Positions 1-6,261 of a DNA stretch of 9,922 nucleotides are shown piece after piece. The notes under the pieces were generated by a model that worked only from the letters and a program-made list of their open reading frames with translations, made no database searches and had not been told where the DNA came from. This DNA is from Syntrophomonadaceae bacterium. Lineage in GTDB: Bacteria; Bacillota; Syntrophomonadia; Syntrophomonadales; Syntrophothermaceae. The stretch is from positions 1-9,922 of the forward strand of contig JARYMO010000045.1 in the NCBI GenBank assembly GCA_029907055.1, in the 5' to 3' direction. The translations under genes and the position numbers were made by a program. Position 1 is the first letter of the stretch; each line of letters opens with the position of its first letter.

Positions 1-19
1 ACGGACCGCGCTGGCCCCG

Positions 20-46
20 ACAGGGAGGCCCCCCGGGCCTCCCTGT
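20..46 (+). terminator. GC-rich hairpin, probable terminator of the upstream operon
   Basis: A perfect inverted repeat pairs 20-30 (acagggaggcc) with 36-46 (ggcctccctgt). One more C-G pair can form inside, leaving a three-base loop, so the stem is 11-12 bp and very stable. The 3' side has only two T residues before ccg, so it lacks the usual U tract. GC-rich Bacillota often have such weak tails. The hairpin is symmetric and could act on either strand. A terminator is inferred because it precedes a gene-poor stretch and a candidate promoter. Confidence 0.6.
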
Positions 47-322
47 TCCGTGATCCGGGCCCCGGGGGGCGGGTGGCCGGGAGTCGCTGCCGCGCGGTGT
101 CCCGGTCTCCGCAATCACTGCACGGGGCGGGCGCAGGGCGACCGTTGCGGGGGCAGCAGGAGGCGCGCGCCCGGCAGCCGGCCCGGCGAGGTGGAGTGAA
201 GAAGGCGAGTGAGCGCAGGGTGTGAGGATTGGGATCGCGAAGAGGGCTGGTGAGCGGCGGCCGTGAGCGCCCGGCGCAAGACTGCGCTCGTGGCGGGCAG
301 GCCCCAAACCGGCGGGTGCGTG
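47..322. other. Unassigned GC-rich intergenic region
   Basis: No gene is recognised here. Two + frames stay open from the window edge to about 199 and 225, but their translations are low-complexity Arg/Gly/Pro/Ala strings and run through the hairpin at 20-46, so they look like GC artefacts. A reading frame continuous with uppP begins at GTG 263, but residues coded by 263-361 do not resemble the UppP N-terminus. A weak 6-bp repeat (265-270 with 284-289) is present. I see no tRNA, riboswitch or known RNA family. Confidence 0.5.
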
Positions 323-331
323 TGGTATACT
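323..331 (+). promoter_or_regulatory. Candidate extended -10 promoter for uppP
   Basis: The sequence tggtatact holds a TGn element directly followed by TATACT, one mismatch from the consensus TATAAT. It stands out in otherwise GC-rich DNA. No good TTGACA-like -35 is found at the usual distance (about 303-308 reads cccaaa), which fits an extended -10 promoter. Transcription would start near 337-339, giving a leader of roughly 25 bases before the GTG at 362. It probably drives uppP and the genes behind it. Confidence 0.55.
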
Positions 332-343
332 GTGAGAGATTAC

Positions 344-353
344 AGGAAGGGAG
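344..353 (+). promoter_or_regulatory. Ribosome binding site deciding the uppP start
   Basis: The purine run aggaagggag ends eight bases before the GTG at 362. No comparable site precedes the longer in-frame start at 263, and the candidate -10 box at 326-331 lies downstream of 263. Together these favour 362 as the real start. Confidence 0.7.
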
Positions 354-361
354 ATGATGGG

Positions 362-1144
362 GTGAGCGCGCTGGCCGCCGTCTTGCTGGGGATGCTGCAG
401 GGGCTGACGGAGTTCCTGCCGGTGAGCAGCTCCGGGCACCTGGTCATCGCCGAGCAACTGCTGGGGGTGCCGGCGAGCGGGCTGACCTTCGAGGTGATGG
501 TACATATCGGCACCCTGGCGGCGGTGCTGGTGGCCTTCTGGCCCGACGTGGCCGCCCTGCTGCGGCGGCCCTGGCAGCGGCTGACCGGGCTGCTGGTGCT
601 GGGGACTGTCCCGGCGGCGCTGGCCGGGGTTTTCCTGGAGCCGCTGGTGGAGCGGGCCTTCCAGTCGCTGGCGACGGTGGGGCTGGGCCTGCTGGCCACC
701 GGTGTGCTGCTGGTGCTGGGGGAGACGGCTTCCCGCCGGGCCTGGTGGGGTAAGAAGGCCGACGGCATCACGGCGCTGGACGCCGTGCTGGTGGGGGTGA
801 TGCAGGCCATCGCCATCCTGCCCGGCATCTCCCGCTCGGGCTCCACCATCGCCGGGGGGCTGCTGCGGGGGTTGGACCGGGAGTACGCGGCCCGCTTCTC
901 CTTCCTGCTCTCCATCCCCGCCATCCTGGGGGCGGCGGCGCTGGAAGGGTGGGACGTGGTCCGCGCCGGGGTGGGTGGCGCCCTCGCGGTCCCTTACCTG
1001 TTGGGCTCAGTGACCGCGGCCCTCTTCGGCTACCTGGCCATCACCCTGGTGATGGCGGTGGTGCGGGAGGGGCGCCTGACATGGTTCGCGTACTACTGTT
1101 GGGGCCTGGGGGCGCTCGTGCTGGGGTCCCAGCTGCTGCGCTAG
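362..1144 (+). CDS. uppP: Undecaprenyl-diphosphatase (UppP/BacA)
   Basis: This integral membrane enzyme removes a phosphate from undecaprenyl diphosphate, regenerating the lipid carrier for peptidoglycan and other envelope polymers. Overproduction of the family gives bacitracin resistance. The 260-residue product carries both family signatures: QGLTEFLPVSSSGHL at residues 13-27 (Gln13, Glu17 and His26 of the catalytic region) and PGISRSGST at 154-162, with the key Arg158. Hydrophobic segments fill most of the chain, as expected of a multi-pass protein, and the length is close to the usual 260-280. The frame is open from GTG 263, but GTG 362 is chosen because it has a good ribosome site, lies behind the candidate promoter and puts the first motif at the normal distance. 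A 12-base gap separates it from ftsK, suggesting co-transcription. No key residue appears missing. Confidence 0.95.
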   Translation: MSALAAVLLGMLQGLTEFLPVSSSGHLVIAEQLLGVPASGLTFEVMVHIGTLAAVLVAFWPDVAALLRRPWQRLTGLLVLGTVPAALAGVFLEPLVERAFQSLATVGLGLLATGVLLVLGETASRRAWWGKKADGITALDAVLVGVMQAIAILPGISRSGSTIAGGLLRGLDREYAARFSFLLSIPAILGAAALEGWDVVRAGVGGALAVPYLLGSVTAALFGYLAITLVMAVVREGRLTWFAYYCWGLGALVLGSQLLR

Positions 1145-1156
1145 ACGGAGGCAGTG

Positions 1157-3397
1157 ATGAAGGCGGCGCACGGAACCCCCCGCCAGGCGGGGAGAGGAAC
1201 GAAGAAACAGGCGGACAGGCACAACCCGCCCGGGCGGGTGCGCAGGGCCGGCCCGGAGGCGCCCCGGGAGAGCGTGGTGGCGCGGGAACTGAGCGGGCTG
1301 CTGGTGCTGGCGGGGGCGGTGTTCCTGTCGGCGGCGGCCGCTGCCGGGGAAGGCGAGGCCCCGCGCCAGGCGGTGGGCGTGGTCGGCGGCTTCCTGGTGC
1401 ACGCATGCCGCTGGCTGGTGGGGGCCGGCCACTGGATGGTCCCGCTGGGGCTGGGGGCGTGGGGCCTGCACCTGCTGTGGGCCCGGCGCTGGTGGTCCCC
1501 CCGCATGTGGGGGGTGCTGGCGCTGGGGCTGAGCGGGCTGCTGGCCATCAGCCTGACCAGGGTCCCCGGGGGCATGGACGTGCTGGAAGCAGGGCTGCTG
1601 GGCATGGGCGGTGGCGTGCTGGGCGGAGCGCTGGCCCACCTGCTGCTGGAGGCGGTGGGCAGCCTCGGCACTTGGGTGCTGGCGGCGGTGAGCGGGCTGG
1701 CCGGCGTGGTCCTGGTGCTGGGAGAGCCGCCTTCCCGCATCGCGGCCCGCCTGCGGCAGGCAATGCAGCGCGGGCAGCGCCGTCCCGCGGCGGTGGCCGA
1801 GCGAGGGGCCCAAGAGGAGCGTGCGGTTCCGGCGGCGCCCGAGTTCCCCAACCACCTGCTGGAGGTGCCCATCGCCGGCCCGGCCGAGCCGCTGCCGGCG
1901 GCAGCGGCAGCGCAGGAAACGGAGGCTGGACAGGACCTTGCGCCGGCGGCGTCCGGACACCCGCTACGCCGGGCCGACACCGAGTACCGGCGGCCGGGCC
2001 TGGAACTGCTGGACCCGCCCGCTCCAGAACGGGCGGTCAACCCGCAGGAGATCAAGGAGCGCATCCGCGTGCTGGAGAATACCTTTGCCCAGTTCGGTAT
2101 CAAGGTGGCGGTAAACCAGGTGAGCTGCGGGCCGTCGGTGACCCGCTACGAGCTGCAGCCGGCTCCAGGGGTGAAGGTCAGCCGCATCATCAGCCTGGCC
2201 GACGACCTGCAGTTGAGCCTGGCCGCCCAGGGCATCCGCATCGAGGCCCCCATCCCTGGCAAGGCAGCCATCGGGGTGGAGGTCCCCAACCAGCGCACCG
2301 CGCTGGTCAGCCTGCGCGGGCTGTTGCAGCAGCCGGCCTTCCAGGGCCACGAGAGCCCGCTGGCGGTGGCGCTGGGCGAGGACATCTCGGGTTCCCCGCT
2401 GGTGCTCAACCTGGCCGACATGCCACACCTGCTCATCGCCGGGGCCACGGGCTCGGGCAAGAGCGTGTGCCTCAACACCATCATCCTCAGCCTGCTGTAC
2501 GGGGCCTCGCCCGACGAGCTGCGCCTGCTGCTCATCGACCCCAAGATGGTGGAGCTGGCGGTGTACAATGGCATCCCCCACCTGCTGGTGCCGGTGGTGA
2601 CCGACGCCCGCAAGGCGGCCACGGCCCTGCGCTGGATGGTGTCGGAGATGGAGCAGCGCTACCAGAAGTTCTCGGAGGCCGGGGTGCGGGACATCTACCG
2701 CTACCACGAGGCCGGCCTGGAGGCCCTTCCTTTCATCGTGGTGGTCATCGACGAGCTGGCCGACCTGATGCTGGTGGCACCGGTGGAGGTGGAGGATGCC
2801 ATCTGCCGCCTGGCGCAGATGGCACGGGCCGCTGGCATCCACCTGGTGGTGGCCACCCAGCGTCCCTCGGTGGACGTGGTGACCGGCATCATCAAGGCCA
2901 ACATCCCCTCCCGCATTGCCTTCGCCGTGTCCTCGCAGGCTGACTCGCGCACCATCCTGGATGCGGGCGGGGCAGAGAAGCTGCTGGGCAGGGGGGACAT
3001 GCTGGTGCAGCCAGTGGGGGCGGCGAAGCCCCTGCGGGTGCAGGGGGCGTTCGTGTCTGACGCGGAAATCGCCCGGGTGGTGGACTTCATCCGCGGGCAG
3101 GGACTGGAAACGGCGGACGAGAGTGCGCTCCCCCTGGACTGTGAACCGGAAATGGAAGGCGGCGAGTTCGGGGACCCGCTGTTCTGGGAGGCGGCGCGGG
3201 TGTGCGTTGCCCACGACCGGGCCTCGGTTTCGCTGCTGCAGCGCAAGCTGCGCATCGGGTATTCGCGAGCGGCCCGGCTAGTGGACATGCTGGAGGAGCG
3301 GGGGCTGGTATCGGCCCCCGACGTGACCAGGAAGCGCGAGGTGCTGGTGGATGCCATGCAGTTGGAACGCCTGTGCCGCGATAACAACATGTGTTAA
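1157..3397 (+). CDS. ftsK: FtsK/SpoIIIE family DNA translocase
   Basis: This septum-associated motor pumps double-stranded DNA using ATP, clearing chromosome from the closing septum and, in spore formers, moving it into the forespore. Its 746 residues show a basic N-terminal tail (1-40), about four to five membrane segments (roughly 44-185), a short Ala/Glu/Pro-rich linker (to about 285), the alpha domain, then the RecA-like beta motor with Walker A GATGSGKS at 429-436 and Walker B ending in Asp532-Glu533. A C-terminal winged-helix gamma domain (about 673-735, with LQRKLRIGYSRAARL) would read polar DNA guide sequences. The total length is nearer SpoIIIE (about 790) than E. coli FtsK (about 1330). 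ATG 1157 is preferred over GTG 1154 because the cggagg at 1146-1151 is only two bases from the latter. Its place upstream of rodZ, pgsA and cinA matches B. subtilis spoIIIE, so it is probably that orthologue. Whether this organism sporulates cannot be told here. Confidence 0.96.
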   Translation: MKAAHGTPRQAGRGTKKQADRHNPPGRVRRAGPEAPRESVVARELSGLLVLAGAVFLSAAAAAGEGEAPRQAVGVVGGFLVHACRWLVGAGHWMVPLGLGAWGLHLLWARRWWSPRMWGVLALGLSGLLAISLTRVPGGMDVLEAGLLGMGGGVLGGALAHLLLEAVGSLGTWVLAAVSGLAGVVLVLGEPPSRIAARLRQAMQRGQRRPAAVAERGAQEERAVPAAPEFPNHLLEVPIAGPAEPLPAAAAAQETEAGQDLAPAASGHPLRRADTEYRRPGLELLDPPAPERAVNPQEIKERIRVLENTFAQFGIKVAVNQVSCGPSVTRYELQPAPGVKVSRIISLADDLQLSLAAQGIRIEAPIPGKAAIGVEVPNQRTALVSLRGLLQQPAFQGHESPLAVALGEDISGSPLVLNLADMPHLLIAGATGSGKSVCLNTIILSLLYGASPDELRLLLIDPKMVELAVYNGIPHLLVPVVTDARKAATALRWMVSEMEQRYQKFSEAGVRDIYRYHEAGLEALPFIVVVIDELADLMLVAPVEVEDAICRLAQMARAAGIHLVVATQRPSVDVVTGIIKANIPSRIAFAVSSQADSRTILDAGGAEKLLGRGDMLVQPVGAAKPLRVQGAFVSDAEIARVVDFIRGQGLETADESALPLDCEPEMEGGEFGDPLFWEAARVCVAHDRASVSLLQRKLRIGYSRAARLVDMLEERGLVSAPDVTRKREVLVDAMQLERLCRDNNMC

Positions 3398-3400
3398 GAT
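3392..3400 (+). promoter_or_regulatory. Weak candidate extended -10 at the end of ftsK
   Basis: The sequence tgttaagat gives TGn followed by TAAGAT, in an AT-rich patch spanning the ftsK stop codon. It resembles the layout of the uppP promoter but is a poorer match, and there is no convincing -35. It could give the next three coupled genes some independent transcription. Chance is also plausible. Confidence 0.25.
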
Positions 3401-3437
3401 GAGGTAAGCAAGTGTCGGGGCACAGGGGGGAGGGGCC

Positions 3438-4421
3438 GTGAGGGCCACCAGCAGGGAGCAGCAGATCATCGAGCTGCTGAAACGGGAGCCGCTCATATCG
3501 CAGGAGGAGCTGGCCCGGCGGCTGGGCATCACGCGGTCGTCGGCCGCAGTGCACATCTCCAACCTGATGAAGAAGGGGATCATCCTGGGGCGCGGCTACG
3601 TGTTCAACGACCGCGCCTCCAGCGTGGTGGTGGGAACGAGCGAGGTGCAGACGCTGGTGCGCGGCGGGGGCGGCCAAGGGCCGCGCATTGACCACCGCTT
3701 CGGCGGGTTCGGCTACGGGGTGAGCTGTGCCCTGGCCCGTTTCGGCATGGACGTCAAGGTGGTCACGGTGGTGGGGGGCGACCGGGAGGGGGCGCAGCTG
3801 CTGGAGGCCATGAAGGGGCAGCGGGTGGATACCACCCACGTCCTGCACCTGCCAGAAGAACGGAGCGAACGGGTAGTGAGGGTGGTGCGGCAGGAGGGAG
3901 AGACCGTGTACCGGGAGGGCCACGGCCGGGAGGTGTTCGTCCGGCTGGTGGAGGCCAGGTCCTGGCTGGTGTGGAACTGCGAGTGGCTGGTGGTGGCTCC
4001 CGAACTGCAGGCCACGGTGAGCGGCGGGGTCCCGCGCTCGCTGGAACACCCGCCCGCGCTGTGTACCATGGTGAAAGGCGGCATGGAAGCCGTGGAACCG
4101 GAACTGCTGTCCAGGTTTTCCCTGGTGGTGGCGGGAGCAAGGGAGGACGAGTTCGAACAGTGGAGCGCCCGCGGACCCGAACTAGTAGAACGGGGGGCCG
4201 GCACGCTGGTGCTGACGGATGGGGCGACGCTGGTGCGGGTGATGTCGCCCGCCGGCAGCGTTGAGGTCACGCTCTCGCCCAACCAGGGCTTTGACCTGGA
4301 GGAGCACCTGGAGCACTTCCTGGCCGGGATGGTGTACGGCCTGTCCCAGGGTCTGCCCCATCGCCAGGCCATCCGCATCGGGTGCGGCATCGCGTCGGTG
4401 GCCGGGGGGGTACGGGCGTGA
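3438..4421 (+). CDS. Winged-helix protein fused to a degenerate PfkB-like kinase domain
   Basis: The 327-residue product starts with a winged helix (about 4-55; ELARRLGITRSSAAVHISNL is the helix-turn-helix), the type found ahead of PfkB/ribokinase sugar or nucleoside kinases. The remainder follows the PfkB fold in order, for example ALARFGMDVKVVTVVGGDREG near 98-118 and FLAGMVYGLSQG near 294-305. The active-site motifs are altered. The substrate motif GGxxxN is GGFGYG (89-94) without Asn, the NxxE region reads AGARED (232-237), and the GAGD anion hole plus catalytic base aligns with EHLE (289-292). I infer a non-catalytic sensor or regulator that may bind a ligand and DNA. The GTG start follows a purine-rich run (3425-3435), and the stop overlaps the selU start by four bases. 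The CDS is certain; the pseudokinase reading is an unaided alignment. Its target is unknown. Confidence 0.78.
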   Translation: MRATSREQQIIELLKREPLISQEELARRLGITRSSAAVHISNLMKKGIILGRGYVFNDRASSVVVGTSEVQTLVRGGGGQGPRIDHRFGGFGYGVSCALARFGMDVKVVTVVGGDREGAQLLEAMKGQRVDTTHVLHLPEERSERVVRVVRQEGETVYREGHGREVFVRLVEARSWLVWNCEWLVVAPELQATVSGGVPRSLEHPPALCTMVKGGMEAVEPELLSRFSLVVAGAREDEFEQWSARGPELVERGAGTLVLTDGATLVRVMSPAGSVEVTLSPNQGFDLEEHLEHFLAGMVYGLSQGLPHRQAIRIGCGIASVAGGVRA

Positions 4422-5464
4422 GGGGAGTCATCGAGGCAGCCCCGGCGTTGGAGCTGCCCAACGTGCTCTTCGTCGACGTGCGCTCGCCCGGTGAGTTCTC
4501 CCAGGACACCATCCCCGGGGCGGTCAACCTGCCCCTGTTCAGTGACGAGGAGCGCGCGGAGATCGGGACCATCTACCGCCAGGTCAGCCCGCGGGCGGCG
4601 CGGCGGCGGGGACTGGAACTGGTGGCGCCCCGCCTGCCGGCCATGGTGGAGACCGTCGAGGGGTGGTCACGCCAGCACGACGTGGTGGTCTTCTGCTGGC
4701 GGGGAGGGGAGCGCAGCCAGGCCCTGGTGCAGGTGCTGGAACTCATGAAGGTGCCCTGCCGGCGCCTGGCAGGCGGGTACCGGGCCTACCGGCGGCTGGT
4801 GGTGGAGCAGCTGGCCCAGCTGCCGCGCGGCAGGGTGGTGGTCCTGCACGGCCTGACCGGGTGCGGCAAGACGCAGCTGCTGGGCATGCTGGCGGCAAGG
4901 GGGTACCCGGTGGTGGACCTGGAAGGGCTGGCGCGCCACCGCGGCTCGGTGTTCGGAGGGGTGGGGCTGGGGTGCCAGCCAAGCCAGAAGATGTTCGAGA
5001 GCCTGCTGCGCGATGAGCTGTGGCGCCTGCGGGAAGCGCCGTACGTGGTGGTGGAATGCGAGAGCCGCCGCATCGGCAGGCTGTTCCTGCCCGACCGGCT
5101 GTACGCAAAAATGCAGCAGGGCATTCACCTTTTGGTGTACGATAGCGTTGAGAGCCGAGCCCGGAGGCTGGTAGCAGAATACGCCGCCGAGGGCATCCCG
5201 GTGGCCGAACTGCGGCGCGGCCTGCAAGTCCTCGCGCGGCACCTGGGCAGGGAGCGCGTGGCGGAACTCGCCGCCCTGCTGGAGGCTGGGCGCTTCGAGG
5301 ACTTTGCCCTGCGAATGCTGAGTGGGTACTACGACCGCCTCTACCGTTATCCGCACGGGCCGCACCAGGACTTCGCGTTCTGCGTGAGCACCGGGGACCT
5401 GCAGGAGGCGGCGGATGCCCTAGCCGCCTTTCTGGACGCGCGTCCCTGCGAGGAGGGTGAGTGA
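4418..5464 (+). CDS. selU: tRNA 2-selenouridine synthase (SelU/MnmH)
   Basis: The enzyme replaces sulfur with selenium in 2-thiouridine at the wobble position of tRNA Lys, Glu and Gln. It uses selenophosphate and passes through a geranylated intermediate. The 348-residue chain has an N-terminal rhodanese domain (about 10-130) with FVDVRSPGEF, the PLFSDEERAEIGT segment typical of the family, and the catalytic Cys93 in FCWRGGERS. A P-loop domain follows with Walker A GLTGCGKT at 145-152, then LEGLARHRGSVFG and ECESRRIGRLFLP, all family hallmarks. The length is usual for MnmH (E. coli about 364). GTG 4418 is chosen over an ATG at 4382 because it forms a four-base GTGA overlap with the previous stop, has a G-rich ribosome site about seven bases upstream and places the rhodanese domain at the normal distance. 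It implies a selenophosphate supply (SelD) elsewhere in the genome. Confidence 0.95.
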   Translation: MRGVIEAAPALELPNVLFVDVRSPGEFSQDTIPGAVNLPLFSDEERAEIGTIYRQVSPRAARRRGLELVAPRLPAMVETVEGWSRQHDVVVFCWRGGERSQALVQVLELMKVPCRRLAGGYRAYRRLVVEQLAQLPRGRVVVLHGLTGCGKTQLLGMLAARGYPVVDLEGLARHRGSVFGGVGLGCQPSQKMFESLLRDELWRLREAPYVVVECESRRIGRLFLPDRLYAKMQQGIHLLVYDSVESRARRLVAEYAAEGIPVAELRRGLQVLARHLGRERVAELAALLEAGRFEDFALRMLSGYYDRLYRYPHGPHQDFAFCVSTGDLQEAADALAAFLDARPCEEGE

Positions 5465-6228
5465 TGGCAGCCCTGGGGGAAATCCTGCGCAAGCGGCGGG
5501 AGCAGCTGGGCTTCACGCTGGCGCAGGCGGAGGAAGAAACCAAGATCAGGGCCCTCTACCTGCAGGCATTGGAGGACGAGGACTTCGGCGTGCTGCCGGC
5601 GCGGGTGTACGCCACCGGCTTCGTGCGCCGCTACGCGCGCTTTTTGGGCCTCAACGAGGAAGAGGCAGTACAGTGGTTCAAGCAGCTGGCGTACGGCGAC
5701 GAAGAAGAAGCCTTCATCGCCCTGCCGGCGGCGAAGGGAGCGCCCGCTCTGGCGCTTTCCTGGCCCACGGTGCTGGCGGCGCTGCTCTTCCTGCTGCTGG
5801 CCATCGCGCTGGGGAGCTGGCTGGCGGGGTACCTGGGACGGCAGGCGCAGGAACGGTCGTCGGTTGACTCCGCAGCGCCGCACGCCGCGGTAGTGCCTTC
5901 GGCGGGTGCTCCGGCAGGGACTGCCGGGGTGCCGGCGAAAGAGAATGAGCAGGCCGGCCAGGGAGCGGAAACCGTTGCGGTGCGGCTGCAGGCCGACGAG
6001 CGCTGCTGGGTGGCGGTGAGCGTCGACGGACGGGCCGCCTACTCGGGGACCATGCAGAAGGGCGCGGTGCTCAACTTCGAGGGCCGGCAGGTGGCGGTGA
6101 CGCTGGGCAACGCAGGCGGCGTGCGGGTGAGCGTAGACCAGCGCGAGCTGGGCCGGCTGGGTGCCAGCGGGCAGGTGGTGCGGCGGGTGTTCACCGCTGG
6201 CGCCGGAGGCGACGCCACGGCGCCCTGA
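5464..6228 (+). CDS. rodZ: RodZ-like membrane-anchored HTH protein
   Basis: RodZ proteins link the MreB cytoskeleton to the envelope and help set rod shape; the B. subtilis relative is YmfM. The 254-residue product has the standard architecture: an Xre-like HTH_25 domain at 4-75 (LGEILRKRREQLGFTLAQA, then VYATGFVRRYARFLGL), one membrane helix at about 101-124, a low-complexity Ala/Gly/Pro/Ser linker to about 168, and a C-terminal beta-rich DUF4115 domain (about 170-245, containing CWVAVSVDGRAAYSGTMQKG). The orientation expected is HTH in the cytoplasm and DUF4115 outside. ATG 5464 overlaps the selU stop by one base and lies seven bases after AGGAGG (5451-5456). GTG 5461 is an alternative with shorter spacing. 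It holds the ymfM position relative to pgsA and cinA. A direct role in cell shape here is inferred from the family. Confidence 0.9.
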   Translation: MAALGEILRKRREQLGFTLAQAEEETKIRALYLQALEDEDFGVLPARVYATGFVRRYARFLGLNEEEAVQWFKQLAYGDEEEAFIALPAAKGAPALALSWPTVLAALLFLLLAIALGSWLAGYLGRQAQERSSVDSAAPHAAVVPSAGAPAGTAGVPAKENEQAGQGAETVAVRLQADERCWVAVSVDGRAAYSGTMQKGAVLNFEGRQVAVTLGNAGGVRVSVDQRELGRLGASGQVVRRVFTAGAGGDATAP

Positions 6229-6261
6229 CCGCGGTGCGGGCAGCAGCGAGGGGGGAAAGGA

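Noticed and set aside
1..225. Possible 3' end of an upstream gene in an open + frame
   Set aside because: Two + frames are open here only because stops are rare; the translations look random, and both cross the strong hairpin at 20-46.
263..361. N-terminal extension of uppP from GTG 263
   Set aside because: The 33 extra residues are polar and unlike any UppP start, lack a ribosome site, and would begin upstream of the candidate promoter. GTG 362 is better supported.
949..2943. A 664-codon + strand open frame crossing uppP and ftsK
   Set aside because: Its translation is a Gly/Arg/Ala/Pro-rich low-complexity string with no domain, and it overlaps two certain genes. In DNA this GC-rich stop codons are scarce, so long shadow frames are expected.
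1964..3214. A 416-codon minus-strand open frame opposite ftsK (and similar ones opposite rodZ/permease at 6039-7511 and selU at 4743-5543)
   Set aside because: They are antisense shadows rich in His, Gln, Arg, Ser and Ala, without recognisable motifs, and the sense genes are secure.
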